Part shown: positions 13,070 through 26,703 of the stretch, in pieces
Numbering within the stretch: the first letter of the stretch is position 1
Layout of the letters: every line of letters begins with the position of its first letter
NCBI RefSeq assembly: GCF_014898815.1
Contig: NW_026515546.1
Coordinates: 1,660,501 to 1,724,500 of the forward strand
Length of the DNA: 64,000 nucleotides
Reading direction: 5' to 3'
Source of the DNA: Panonychus citri
Taxonomy: Eukaryota; Arthropoda; Arachnida; Trombidiformes; Tetranychidae
Notes under the pieces: model-generated
What the model was told of the DNA's origin: nothing
Databases searched by the model: none
The model's input: the letters and a program-made list of their open reading frames with translations, nothing else
Translations under genes and position numbers: made by a program

Positions 13070-13834
13070 CTTGAAATATTGACCGGTAAGAGACAATAAT
13101 TTGATTCTTCCATTGAACTTTTTCTCGAATATATTAATTTGTTTGATAAACTGTTTCTTTTCTGTATGATCACCTTGTCAATTTACTTTAATCAAGTTAT
13201 TCACATTGTCTCGTAAATTTATACTGAACTTTATTCACAGATTAACAATACATGATGAAGAAGATGCAGAAAACAATCAATAGACTGAAAAAATTTCAGT
13301 CTCATTTGTGATTCGATTCTGATTTTCGATAAAAAAAAACTTTTTTTGTCAACAATATCTCCATCTAGTTGTATCTTTAACAAGTAAAATTTGACCTAAA
13401 TTAACAAAGGAAAACAGAATAGTTCTGATCATGGTGAATTACCCTGTTAGTTCTGAATTCTAACGATAGATCTCATTCCTTTCGTGTTTAGTTATAAATA
13501 AAACTACGATAACGAAAATTAACTGAATAACGTGGTGCTTGTGGACTTGTAAGGATAATCAAGAAGCTGTAATGATTTCTTTTTCTTATTTTCTTCAGAA
13601 AGTCCAACATCCACCGACCAACTAGAAAGACAGTTCTTTAGTCGTCCTGAAGGTCAAATCTAAATAGTATAATTCTTGGAAAGTTCCGCTTCATCCGTAA
13701 CTTCCTTTGAACATTACGAAACAAATTCAATTCAAATTATTATGCTAAATCAATTTATGCTTTTTGTTCAATTTTTTCCGTTTTTTCTCAGCTTATTGAT
13801 TGCTAAAGGATGTTGCACTTAAAAACTGACAATG

Positions 13835-14025
13835 TAAACAATATTATCAATAAATTAATTTACCTAAAAAGATGATAGTTATGGGGATAAAGATGAAGAT
13901 AAGGTAAAGATTAAGATTAAAATGAAAAACAATAAGGGTCAAAGGCAAAGTGATGACCTTTTCTTTATCTTCACCTTCATCTTTATCATCTTTAGGGTAA
14001 GTTAATTTCTTGATAATATTGTTTA
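13835..14025. repeat. long-arm inverted repeat (MITE- or hairpin-like)
   Basis: Left arm about 13835-13915 and right arm about 13965-14025 are imperfect reverse complements around a centre of about 50 bp. The outer part is the cleanest: TAAACAATATTATCAA at 13835-13850 pairs with TTGATAATATTGTTTA at 14010-14025, and AAATTAA(T/C)TTACC continues the match inward. Further in, GATAAAGATGAAGATAAG on the left faces CTTATC/CTTCATCTTTATC-like sequence on the right. This resembles a small non-autonomous transposon or a long hairpin precursor. No target duplication was established. Confidence 0.7.
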
Positions 14026-15004
14026 AATATAATTATCTTCCCTAATTGCAACCAGATTGTTAACCATGAAAATTGATGATGATGATTGTTGTTGATTTCT
14101 CATGTGGGGTAGAGAAATGATTTGAGGGATGAGATGGATTGATTATCTTAATTAAGATAGATTTTAGAGTTTTAATTACTGAAAAGTCTGTAGACTTGAA
14201 CTAGAAGATTCTCAGTTCCACAAATAACTGATTAACAGATTCTTTTAGATCGTGAATTAAACTAAACTTAGCAATCAATGTTTTCATTAATTCTAATGAA
14301 TTAAGATTAACAATTACATGAAATTTTAATTAAACTGAAATTAAATGAGTGATTGTAGTTATAGTTAAACATTAACTTGAAGAGATTACAATTACTGAAT
14401 AGAAATGAAAATTCGTTTAGAAACAAATTAGGTTGACAATTAAATTAAGAAAATTATAATGAAGATAACAAAGAAAAAGTTACAAGTGTAACTAAGGCAA
14501 GACCAGTGAGTTATGGTTAACATGATAAGATAAAGGTTTAACCTTATGGATAAGCTTCATACTTTCTAATGTTAAAACCTATATCTTTATCACAATTCTT
14601 TAAGAGATTTTAAGTTTAACTCATTCAAAGAATTCAATTGTTGAAATTAATATTAATGAATTTTCATATATCTTAGATATTGGTTAAACAATTTATATTA
14701 ATTGTAATAATTAATCATCAATTAACTAAGGATATTAATAATTTGATTTGTTAATTACAACAATTAAAGATTACAATTATAGTTGTAGGATGGAGATTAA
14801 TGAAAGTTGAATTGTTGACTACAATTGTAACCGAAAATTAAGACAATTTGTTAATTGATGAAAATTAAATGATTTTGAAAATTAAATTGTTTGTTTTCAT
14901 CAAGGGAAATCAAATCATAACAGTGATGAAATGAAAAACTGAGGATCTCAGAATTTCTACCCTTCACTCAACAATGTTGAAACTACCATCATCCCCTAAC
15001 CCAA

Positions 15005-15019
15005 CTGACCATTGGTCAG
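15005..15019. repeat. TGACCA-N-TGGTCA palindrome (copy 1)
   Basis: Perfect 15-bp odd palindrome CTGACCATTGGTCAG. Two other sites in the window share the core TGACCANTGGTCA (28026-28044 and 34400-34420). GGTCA is a nuclear-receptor half-site; here two halves are everted with a 3-bp spacer. A regulatory role is inference only. Confidence 0.6.
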
Positions 15020-15268
15020 AGATAAGATGATGCTGTTGAAAAGACTTGATATGGAAGACGAGACAAAATGAAATTAAAATTACAAGGGTAAATTGAAAGG
15101 GTATCTTAACTTGATTTTATGCACGTTTATGGTTATAACTTAAAAATCATTTGACCTACAAAGATCAAACATTGTGTTACAAACACATTTATAAATTGAA
15201 TGAATTGGTAGCAATAGAAACGACTAATATTAGTCAAATAACATTGAAATCAATTTTTGAATCGCTAT

Positions 15269-15536
15269 TCTATTCAATGGTTTGATTTGCTCATGAAAAC
15301 TCCATGTTGATGTTTGCTCTTTTTTCATGTTGATTGTTGAAATAAATCTTATGTTATTTAACTCATCTTCTAATCTTCTATTCACTTCTATCATCACCAG
15401 TATCATCATCTTCATCTTCTTCATTTTATCTCTCTCACTCACTTTTGCTTTCTCTCTATTTGGCTGATTAAGTTTATCTAACCCAAACTCAACTCAATTC
15501 TGAAACTTTACTCAATTTAAGTGGTCAATTGACCAT
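15269..15536 (+). repeat. dispersed repeat, copy 1
   Basis: About 268 bp that recurs as a direct repeat at 18025-18344, nearly identical over its whole length, from TCTATTCAATGGTTTG to the end word GTGGTCAATTGACCA. The copies differ mainly in the length of an internal TCATC/CT tract. The unit ends in a GGTCAATTGACC palindrome. It has no coding content and could be a non-autonomous element or a segmental duplicate. Confidence 0.85.
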
Positions 15537-18024
15537 TTGCTTCGTCTTTCCATTGTCACTTTTCTGTTGTCCACCATTGGGTAGAGTTTTTTTTGGAGAA
15601 TAAACAAATTATTGTATTATTATTAATAAAATTTTTATCAACTCCATAAGAGAAAATCAATTAATACTTACAGTAAATAATGGTAGTCATTAGTATCGCA
15701 TTTCCTGTGTACCACCTTCCAGCCCAAACGAACTTCCGTTCAAGTTCAAGTTTATATTTTGTTTTGTTTTCAATGCTCACTTATCTTTCACCATGAAGAG
15801 TAAAAGTTTCTCAAGAGTATCTTTTTACTATTGAAGATCTGAATACTCGTAGTTGATGAATTTACAATATCGATTCTGAAGATAATGTAAACTATTCATT
15901 GATTATTTGATGATATCCTTTTGATAACATGATGGGATACTAATGATAATTGATGAAGTAAATTGGATGAATCGTTAATTGATTTCAGTTTAGTTAATTT
16001 GATCAAGATGATAACTTGAATGATTAGTTACCATGAAAAGCTTTTATTCTTGACCAGATAATGAGACGAACAGAACTTTTCTATCTTTACTATAAAAGAG
16101 AAAAATACAACAAAAATAACGAAAGAACGAAAACTTTTTCGAACCAGATACAAGTTCGAAAAATAAATGTTCTAACACTTTTCAAGTGCGTAATTTAAAT
16201 CAAGTCCAATTCTCACAAAAATCATTCGAATTCTTAGAATAATAATTTTTCATTTCTTCTCCTTCTTTCTCCTAAGTTTTATCAAAACCGAAAAAAAGTT
16301 CCAATTCTAAGACTGAATTCGTCTTATATAAACTCGAAATCTCAACTCAATCTAATTGCAAAAAGTTTCCAAACTCAAGTCAATTAATATTCTGATTCCA
16401 AGTTGATGATTCGGTGGTAAATGTCTAATGATTTTGGAATAGCAACTTAATATAAAACTCAGATGATAATGATAACATGAAACGATATTATTATTATTTG
16501 ATTATTGATATTGTTTTTCATGTCCTTATGGTTTCTGATTGATGATAATAGTTGACTTGGTAAGACATGTAATCCATCATGAAACAGATTCAGAGATAAC
16601 CTTTTTCTCAGATTTCAAGTATTATCATGATTCTGATGATGATGATGATAGAACCATTATAATCATCATTTCCTTAAGTTGATTGTAATCAACTGTATTA
16701 TTACATTTTTCCTCCCACTTTGTGTTTCATTTAATCGTCATCATCATGTTCATTACCATGACAATAGTTTCCTAAATGATTCAAAAAGACAGATTAAATT
16801 GTAAACCGTAATTGAAACTAAATTGTTGAAAACAATTTAACCAACATAATAAACTCGGATATCAGTTACAATCAACGATAAATACAGATTCTATTTAGAA
16901 ACAATTTTGCTTGATGATATGGAAATAATAGTTTCAAATGCTTCAGGCTATTGGATAAACACAGAAAATCAGGAGAATGTAAAAAAATTGAATCAAATAT
17001 CAATTCTATTGGAATCGTTTCTTTGATTCAGAAGAAGAGTAAAAAATGTTATATGATAATCATGTAATCATGAGAATGATGATTATCTGAATAGAATCAT
17101 TTCTTTTATCATTGAATTTATTTCAAACATCATTTGCTGTTTAAAGTTGAAATATAACAGATTAGATTCAGTTGACAGGGTAGACATGATAAGGAAGAGA
17201 TAATATTGAAAACCACTGAATTCACCAGAAGATGGAAACTTAATTTTCTCATCATCTTGATCTCTCTTTTTCAATGGAATATTCAGAAAGATGATTCCAT
17301 CTCATCATCATTATCATCTTCATCTTCTTCTTCTTCTTCTTCTTATTCTTATTCCTTCCCTGTCACTCCATGGTAATATTATTGAGAATTTCTTTCTTTA
17401 TTCTTTCTTAGTTCTGCTTCTTGTCAACTCGAACTCATGGTAAAGATGAAATGATAATCGGAGATAAAAAGTGCACACAAATTAGAAAGGCGAAGATTTT
17501 CAATTCTCCGAATAATTCAAGTTCGCTGATTAATCTCTTTGGAAAAGATATCATAATGATCTATAATATTACGAATTCTCTTATCGATATACATAATATT
17601 CAACTGAATGAAATTGTAATGAACTTTTTGTTGTTGTGATTAATTTTAACACGAATAATAGAGTAGATATAATGTCACCTTTTTGTCAATTTTCAACATG
17701 TTAATCGTGATTACATGCATCTACTATTCAGAATTAATCCTTTTACATGATCAATTCAATTGAATGAATAATGATAATCTTTGCATTAAATTGATTCCAC
17801 TTAATATTTTCCTTCCTTTTCTTTGATACTTTCAATTTATCTTCTTCGTCTTCGTCTTCTCGCTCTCATTTATTCTTCACCCTTTATTCATTTTCACTTA
17901 ACTATCTTCCACTCTCATCACCACAATCACCTCCCTCCATGATCGTTTGAATATCTTCCTAATCATAGTACTGACAATGTCAATTGTAAGACTATTTAGA
18001 TGCCATTAAGAGAGTTCATTGGAA

Positions 18025-18190
18025 TCTATTCAATGGTTTGATTTGCTCATGAAAACTCCATGTTGATGTTTGCTCTTTTTTCATGTTGATTGTTGAAATA
18101 AATCTTATGTTATTTAACTCATCTTCTAATCTTCTATTCACTTCTATCATCATCAGTATCATCAGTATCATCATCTTCATCTTCTTCATT

Positions 18191-18237
<47 letters not shown>

Positions 18238-18344
18238 ACTCACTCACTTACTTTTGCTTTCTCTCTATTTGGCTGATTAAGTTTATCTAACCCAAACTCA
18301 ACTCAATTCTGAAACTTTACTCAATTTAAGTGGTCAATTGACCA
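18025..18344 (+). repeat. dispersed repeat, copy 2
   Basis: Second copy of the 15269-15536 repeat, same orientation, about 2.75 kb downstream. It is longer because of an expanded (CT)n tract at 18194-18233 followed by CACT repeats. It ends in a perfect 20-bp palindrome (half AAGTGGTCAA) at 18325-18344; in copy 1 the last arm has a mismatch (CCATTT for CCACTT). Confidence 0.85.
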
Positions 18345-18989
18345 CTTCCCTCGTCTCCTCATTCCCACCCTACTCCTCCCTGCCCTATCTCTATCATTAC
18401 ATGATGATATCTCAATGTGATTATTAGGAAATTATAGTTAAATAAATCAATACGATCGTTATTTGAAAAAAAAGACTAAACCAACAATAAGTTGAAACGT
18501 TTTCACTTTTCACTTGCTAATTAATCAAATTAAATTTAATCAAAGTAAAAATTAAATCAAATGTAAAATATCAAAACAAAGTTAAATAATCCCATTGCTG
18601 GATTAAATCAACGGATTCTAAACTAAATCTTAAGATAAAACGTTGATTGTTACCAATAGATGGCAGCAAGAGGAATGATAATTTTCCCCTATCATGTTTG
18701 GTATCAACATTAAACTAAAGTTTAACTGATCAGTTGAACTAAGTGAGTTGACTGATTAACATTACCCAAATCGTATTGTGATGAAAGTTGATTGTTACTT
18801 TCCAACAATCAAATAATTGTCATGAATTTTAAACGAGTCAATCAGAGGAGTAATTAACAATTATTACAATAGTTTTTGTTTGTTTTGTGTCATCAAAGAT
18901 TAAAATTGTGCCGAATCAACTTTTCCATTGAAGTTTCCAATCCAGTGACAATTTAATTAAATTGTGTAAATAAATTGTAAACTTAAATC

Positions 18990-19266
18990 ATGAATCTATT
19001 GATAACCAGTTGGATACTTTTAATTCAAAGTTACTTTTATTCAACATTTGATTTATCCTCTAACGGTCAACAACAATTTAAGGATCACCTTAAGATCAAT
19101 TCATCAGTTAATGTGATAGTTAATCAACGTACTAATCAATCAACACATTTAATCAAGAGTAAAACAATTAATCATGGATTAACAAGATTGAAACGTTCAT
19201 ACAAATTGGTTGGATCTTCATCAATAGAATCAATGACAAAACGATTACAACAAATTACCACCTCAA
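18990..19266 (+). CDS. putative signal-peptide exon of the Dscam-like gene
   Basis: ATG at 18990 opens a frame starting MNLLITSWILLIQSYFYSTF, a plausible secretion signal. About 70 polar residues follow, with NSS and NQS glycosylation sequons and dibasic sites (RLKRSYK, MTKRLQQ). The frame runs into a good donor at 19267 (TCAA|GTAAGT) in phase 1. Phase 1 is exactly what the Ig2 exon acceptor at 35061-35062 requires, and no other plausible first exon is visible, so I assign it to the Dscam-like gene. The odd point is that Dscam Ig1 is not encoded here, and I found no Ig1 exon in the 15.8 kb that follows. Alternatives: a separate small secreted or prohormone-like protein, or a 5' exon of an isoform. 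Assignment is moderate to weak. Confidence 0.45.
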
Positions 19267-19971
19267 GTAAGTTGATCAATTGTAACAATTAACTAATCCA
19301 TCCCAATGAAAACGTTAATCAAATGGTCAGCAACCTTTTAATTGCTTTAAATTGATTCAAATCAATGACAATTCTTAATAAGATTCACCTTGAAACAATT
19401 AACCTTTCTGATCAAAGTGTAACATTGATGGTTAACTCAAGGTGACAATTAAGGTTTATAGAGATTAGAGATGAACGATTAGAAAATTAATCTTGAGGTG
19501 ATAATGGATTAACTCGATAAGATTTCAGTAAATTGTAATTATAATTGAGATAATTGTTGATAGAAATGATTGAAATGATTATACGAATTGAGAAATTTTC
19601 AAATGAGATGGAAAAAAAAATTTCGCTTCCGATATTTACATTATCATGAATGTGGAAAAAGTTTTGGGTGTAAACACATGAATTGTAATGAGAATTGAGT
19701 GAAAATGAATTATTTCCAGTAGATGATGAGGATGCTGAGGAAATGGAATATTTTTTCCAGGTATGAATATTATTTTCTTTCTGGAAAAGATAAATATTAT
19801 AATTGGAAACTTTCAGATTCTCATTAATGAGCAAACAAGATTTTCCTTTAGTTTCATTCGTAATTCATAATTTTTATTGTAACTATTTTTTCATCTCTCT
19901 CTCTCTCTCTCTCTCTTACTCATTCATTTCACCATGATGATTATCATGATATAATATAAATATTTTATATC

Positions 19972-20003
19972 CCAGGTAAATCATCATCTTGATGATTACC
20001 TGG
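19972..20003. repeat. hairpin-forming inverted repeat
   Basis: CCAGGTAAATCATCA and TGATGATTACCTGG pair with a single bulged A and a 3-base loop. Flanking ATATTT/AAATAT-type sequence on both sides can extend the stem. It lies in the large Dscam-like intron, and both strands carry GGTAA at the stem base. Confidence 0.7.
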
Positions 20004-22451
20004 AGAGAAAAATATTTCATAAGGATAACCAAGGTTTAACTCAATTGTTACCTGAATGAAATTGTTTTTCAAAATAAACCTCATGATGACAAGAGTATAT
20101 TTTTTATCAATCTCATGATATAAAAGGAAACCCATATGAATAACATGGTGATAATCATGATGATGATAACCTTTACTCTATATATATGTTATTTATATAT
20201 TAATATGAAGCAAAAATGATACGTTTGAAAAAAAGATGAGGTGAAAATATAAACACAGAAATTGAACAGATTTCTTATTCTCAGGGAGGAAAAAGTTCTG
20301 ATAAAATTGGTTGATACAATTTCTTAACATGATACATATTGAAATTTATCCAATGTAAATAAATAATTTCATTATGAAAGTTCAATAATAATTCAGAATT
20401 GTATCAAGACGTTATAATAGTAAAGACTCACAAATTGATCACCATGATATCTTCATGATAACATTTGAATTTTCCTTCCTTCTTTTTTCCAACTGTTCAT
20501 GGATTCTCAGGAAGAATGGAAAATTTTCCCCCTCAATCTACATACATTATCATGGTGGCGAAAATTTCTGAGAAAATATTGCAACATTTTCCTTGTCAAT
20601 ATTGAAGATTCTTGAATAATGTCTCATGTTGTTTATCTACGATTTTTCCCTATCGATATATATTCAAATTCTTGCATGATAATCGCAGGCAAAACTGATA
20701 AATAATCAGGTAACAATTGACTGTCATCAACTAAATCAATTTGATTATTTTATTTTTTCGGTCAATTAAATATATATGAAAACACTATTGATGGTAATTG
20801 AGTTTCACAATTCAGAGAGATTCCTTTTATCATGTAAATTGTTGAGTTGCATTGAAATGATTCTTGAATAAAACCACCATAACCACAACTCATTCATTCA
20901 AGTTCAATATATTATCTTATCATTATAATTAATTGTTGTACATGTATAATCATACTGAGTTGCAATTTTTACCTGATTATCATTATATTAATTGAGGATA
21001 AACATGATTGTAATCATGATGATGGGATAACCAGATTGAGGAACCACTTGAATCATGAATTCACAATTGATACTTGAATGTAAACACTTAATGAGAACTA
21101 TGAGAAATTGATATAACTTTATTTTTCTCCATGATAATTAGCATGATATTTACTTAATTATCGTGGAAATTAATTGATTGTATTTGTTAAACTTGAATCG
21201 ATAATCGTTTCAATTTTATGTTATCATTTAGCTAATTGGATTTATGAGAAAAATATCAAAGCTAATTTGATGATTAGATTAACCTGATTAGTGAATGAAT
21301 TTCCGAGCTTTGAAACAATGTGACAAATTCAATTTGTTGTCAGGTTCAATCATTTGTACTTAATGGTTGATGAAATTATTAATTAGGGTTAATCATGGAT
21401 CAGTTTAACTCATGATTGATTCGTGGTGATAATCCCTGAACTTTAATTTCCAACCTAAAGTTCATTATTATTATCAAACTTTTGATAAAGTTTCGAATTT
21501 TTTTTCTCGTACAAAATTAATATTCACCTAATGATTGGTCTCTACAAGTTGATTATCCATCAATCGATTAATAAGATTTTGGAATAATTTATTATGATGA
21601 AAAAACGAAAAATTATTATTCTAATATTTGGTTCATTCTTTGAGTTCAAATGAGCTTGAAAATATTTTCTCCATGTATACATGAGAAAAGGTAGTGGAAA
21701 AATGTTCTAAATTCATTTGGAAATCACAAGTTTGTTCAGTCGTTCATTTTTTTTTCTCATGGAATCATAATTCTGAGCATATTAAATATTATCCAGAATT
21801 TCAGGGTATGGAAAACTGATGGTGGTTTGGGTGCAGGGGATTGAAAGGTGAACATTATGGTTGGTTAATTTTCTCGTACCTTTGAGATTGGAAAACTTTG
21901 TGGTGATAGTAACTGAAAATTCTGATGGAAAATTTTTTTCTCTCTCCTTTTCCAACTCAATTGAAATTGAATCAAATTTCCATGAAATATCCAATTTACT
22001 TGCAAGTTAAAAAAATTATATTCCATTTATTCACTTGAATGTTACCTGAGTGTTGAAGATTTAAATTCTCAAGATTTTCAATGTTTCATGGTGAAATATT
22101 TTCCACCCTCAAGGTTGACATTCAGTCTCAACACTTTGTATCATTCTAAGAGGATTTTTCTCTCTCGTCCACTTGAGTCTTGTCATCTCAATGGACACAA
22201 AAGCTTTTGCCCTGAGAGGTAAAAAAAGGTAACATGGGAACAAAATCTTTTCATGAAAAAATTGTAAACTTCCATGAATCGTGAGCTTCAACATGAGGTA
22301 AAGTGATTCTTTCTCCATGAATGTTAAACATTGTTCGTGGAGAAAATGTTCCAATTAATTAACAGATTAATCTGATATTCTCAGCATTTTGTAAGCTTTT
22401 ACATGAGTTAGATTTCTTAGCATCTTAAAGTTTTCATCTTTTCGAATTCAT

Positions 22452-22496
<45 letters not shown>

Positions 22497-25400
22497 TCAT
22501 TCATCTTGCTGATTGAAATCGTTTAAAATGTCACTTGCAGATTCAAAGTGTTTTTATAAGGGAGAAACGGAAATACTTTCATGATAAGTTGTATTCAGAG
22601 TGGAAATTGGTCAGAACTTTTTTCTGCCGAAAAAAAAAAGAATCTTCTTTTTTAGAAAATGATATTTACTATATGTCTCACAATCTTCATGATAATCTAT
22701 GAATCTCTCATCCCTTTCATGACAGATGAAGATATGGATGATGAAGAAAAATAATTCTCTCTCTTTTTCTCGTCAGACTGAATAATCTTTTTTCCTCATT
22801 TTCATCCATATCTTCATCATCTATGAATTCGAAATGTACAAAGAGAAGAAGAAGAAAAAAAATATTCACATTGATGAAGATGAAGACGAATGGAACAAAT
22901 TTTTTCGAATTAATCTTTTTCAATGTATTTCTTTCCATGTTCACCCTGAGCATCTTGTTATTTTCCTCCATCTTGTAGCTTATCGAAATTTCTAGTTATT
23001 ATATTAATTTTTTATTTCTCCACAAATCAGAGTCTTTCCAAGTGAGTAATACTTATCATGGAAAGAGAGAGAGAGAGAATCAGATTGAGAGTGAAGATGA
23101 AAAAGTTCTATCATTGTTATCATGATTATCATGAAGTTAACGATGCTAAGGAGGTTCGAAGTGAGAGAAAGTGGAAAAAGGGGAAAGAATTGGAAAAGTT
23201 CTAACTCAATTTAATTTATCTCGTAACCAATCTTGTTAACTGTTATCGATTAAGCTTCTGTCTTTGTTATCAAGAGGGAGGAAGAAAAAAGTTCTGTAAA
23301 GTGTCAGGATGAACATTCTGATCATGATAATAGTTAAAATTGTGCCACAATCAATCATATCCCAAACTCTTCAAGTGTGTGAACATTGAATTATCAGACA
23401 AAAAAGTGTCACAAACTATTTATTGCTAATAATTTAGAATCATTTATCAATTCAACCTGATAGACAATCAAAGTTCAGACACCTCATGAATTTCACCCAA
23501 TCAACTGGTCAACTGAAATTCAATTTAATCTCAAAGTTGAAACATTTCATAGGGATTAAATTTCAGAATCAAATGAAATAATTAGTTCTGATTTAATCTC
23601 TCTTTTTGTTTTTCCATTTAACATTGAGTTTCCTCTGGTGAGACGAGTTGTTTTGAATATCATGTAACATGATTGGAATCAATTTTCAAATTTGTTTCCA
23701 TCTTAATTGTAATCATTTCAATTGATTTTTTGGTCCCTTGTTTACCAATTCAATTGAGTAAAAGTTAATTCAATTCTCCCAGCAACAAAAAGGTAAATCA
23801 ATTTGCAAATGTAATTTAATTACAATTGTGATTAATCAACAATCAAATTTTTTCTTCTCTGTCAACTTTGTGTTTTTGATTATATTTTCAAATCTAATGT
23901 TTGTTTGTTTGTTTTTTGTCAGAACTTTTTTTCCCAAAATTGTTCAGGTTCAGTTTTTTTATCGAAATAGTAGAGCATAGAATGAGAGAGAAACGTGAGA
24001 GAGAAAGAGATCAGGGGAGAGAAGAAAATCACAAGGAACATGGAATAGGAAGAGAACTATTGACTTATGTTACATGGCGAAAAGCTGAAGATGATGAAGA
24101 TCATGGGAGTAGGAAGATGGAAAATCAAATGAAGATGTTAAAAAATGAGAAGAAAAGATGAAGATGTTCAGTTTTTATGATTTTTTTTCTATTCTTTTTT
24201 TTCTGTTGATTCATTTTCTTTTAAAGTTTTTTTTTCTCCAAAGAACAAAAGTGAAATGGACAGTTACTTTCTTCTTTTATCATCCTTCTCATCTTCGCCT
24301 CTGTGTCTAAATTTCGGTAAAATGAGATTCTTCTCATTTTCTTCACTTCTTCTGTCTCTAAATTTTCATCCGCATCCTCATCATCATCTCACTCTCTCTA
24401 TTATCATCTCTTGGTAACTTCTATTGACCTCTACTGGAAATTGTTTCCTTGATGATAATGGTGATGATGATGTCGTAGAGTCTTTTTCAAGTCATGAAAA
24501 TATTGACTTTCCTTTTCTTGGAAAACTTTTACTTTAACTTTTCCGAGTAAATATAAAGTTTTATTGCAAATTACAGGGAAAAGAAGCAAAAAGCATCTCA
24601 ACAATTTGCAAATTGTAATTTTCCAAAGGCTAATTAGTTTATTTCTCAGACGACAATTAATCAAATTGTTGAACATAAAACGATCAAATTACTAATCTAA
24701 TTTTAATTGCAATGATATCGGCAAAATTGTCAACATATGACAAGTTTAATTGTTCAAGAGATGAATAGTTAAAGTATTATTATTATCAATACAAAGAGAG
24801 CGAAATTTTCAATTCATTAATTACTAATTGATTAACAATTAAAAGAAATCGCTTGAGATGATCAACTAAATAATGATAAGGATGATTAAGATTAGCAAGT
24901 GAGTGGATTAAGTGAGTGGATAAGACAAAAGTTCTGGGATGATATCAACTAATTGTATCCATCTAATGAGTCTCATCATTCAAAAATTTAATTGATGGGG
25001 AAATTTTTTCATCTCTCTCATGAAGATAATTTCATGATGATGATAATCATTTAGCTGAGTCTAAATGATTGCTATTTGAGTGTAAAAGTTAATGGCCTTG
25101 AAACAGTCTCATGATGATCACCATGTAGATGATGAGGTGGGAAGACAAGGGATGAAGATGATGATGAGTAAGAGAAACAGTTTAATAGGAACAATTTGAG
25201 TTCCATATATTTTGTTATATTTTTCACTCAGATTAATTCAGCTTCCATGAATCTAAGTAACATTAACAGAAATCATCATTCTCATCTTTACTTCATCCGG
25301 TTCCTCCCAACCAATGGATGTGTTATATTATTGTTATATTGCAAATTCAACCTCTTCCACTTGTCATTCATATTTTTTTGTTCATCTTCCTCCTTTTCCA

Positions 25401-26151
25401 TCATCATCATCATCATCATGTCTTCATCTTTTTCTCGATCATCTCTTATTTTTTTTTTTGGTGAAATTTTGCATTCTATTTGTGTATTTCTGGGTCATTA
25501 TTATCATTATCACCATTTTTCAGAATTGTCATCATCTTAATATTTTCATAATCAAAGATTATTTCAATTTGCCTTTTTCCCCTTTTTTTCTGATTCCAAA
25601 TATTATTCAGAGCTCGGTGAGTTTTATGAGCTTAGTTTTGTCATGAAGATGATGATGATTATGATGATTCAGCTGATGAAACTGTTACGTGTCAAATGAT
25701 ACATAATCTTATTTGATAATATGAGATGAAACATGAGATGAATAAGATTTCATGTTCATGATGAATACAAAAGTCGAAATGTTTATTAACCAGAGAAAAG
25801 AAGATGAAAAGTTTAGATAAAACTAGAACTTCAACTAAGATTTCTGATTCTAAGAAAAAAAGACGATAAAAAGCTGATAGAAAGTAAGAGACAAAAATAA
25901 AAGAGAGAGAGAGAAAAGTTCTGACCAATTATCTAGTATTTATCATCTAATTTTCTGATTCGATCTTTATATTTGCATCAATGAATTTTCGTCTTCTTTA
26001 TCGTCACAATAAAGATAAAATCTCAACATTTCTAAAGTTATGATTCTCTTTTCAAAGCTTTTCGAACAGATAATGATGAAGATTAGGGTTCATGGAAAGA
26101 GCAAAGAGAGACAAAGTGATGAAAGAAGATGAAGATGACGAAGGAAGATAC

Positions 26152-26153
<2 letters not shown>

Positions 26154-26218
<65 letters not shown>
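26154..26218. repeat. (GA)n microsatellite, 65 bp
   Basis: Uninterrupted GA dinucleotide tract, the longest of this class in the window. It produces spurious Arg-Glu and Ser-Leu open frames on the two strands, which should not be annotated as genes. Confidence 0.95.
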
Positions 26219-26221
<3 letters not shown>

Positions 26222-26654
26222 AATACTTAGATGATGAGAGAATAAGAGATAAAAATGTAAAGATTTTTTTGTTTCTCTTTCCATCCTCATCTCCAAGTCA
26301 TTGATATTATTAGATGAAACAAGTAGAGTGCTAACCCAGCATTTAACTCATGATGATTCAGTACAATTGCCTCAGATTGAAATTACATCTTTTGAATATT
26401 CTCATTACCTTATGGAGATACTAAAGTGTAATACCTGGGTCAAAGGATGAAAAGATGATGACGATTCTCTCTCTTCTTTTCGTCAAAAGGGATCATCCCT
26501 TCATCTTCATCTTCATCTTTTACTTTTCTTAGCTTATGATAGATTCTAAGACAAATGATGCGTCACTCATTGAATCAAATGGAGCTTATTAAATGCTACT
26601 AAATCATAGGTTTCCAATGGTTCACATCTTTGTCTTTATCATGCTCATCATCTC

Positions 26655-26703
<49 letters not shown>

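Larger units (their letters stand above)
13070..18989. other. intergenic region between divergent GPCR and Dscam-like genes
   Basis: About 5.9 kb between the two divergent genes. It should contain the GPCR promoter and any 5' exons, and the promoter of the Dscam-like gene. I see no convincing coding sequence. It holds the long inverted repeat at 13835-14025, the TGACCA palindrome at 15005-15019 and the two copies of a dispersed repeat (15269-15536 and 18025-18344), each listed separately. Confidence 0.6.

Noticed and set aside
26092..26304. Open frames on both strands rich in Arg-Glu or Ser-Leu
   Set aside because: They are translations of the GA microsatellite; they lack a start context and have no family signature.
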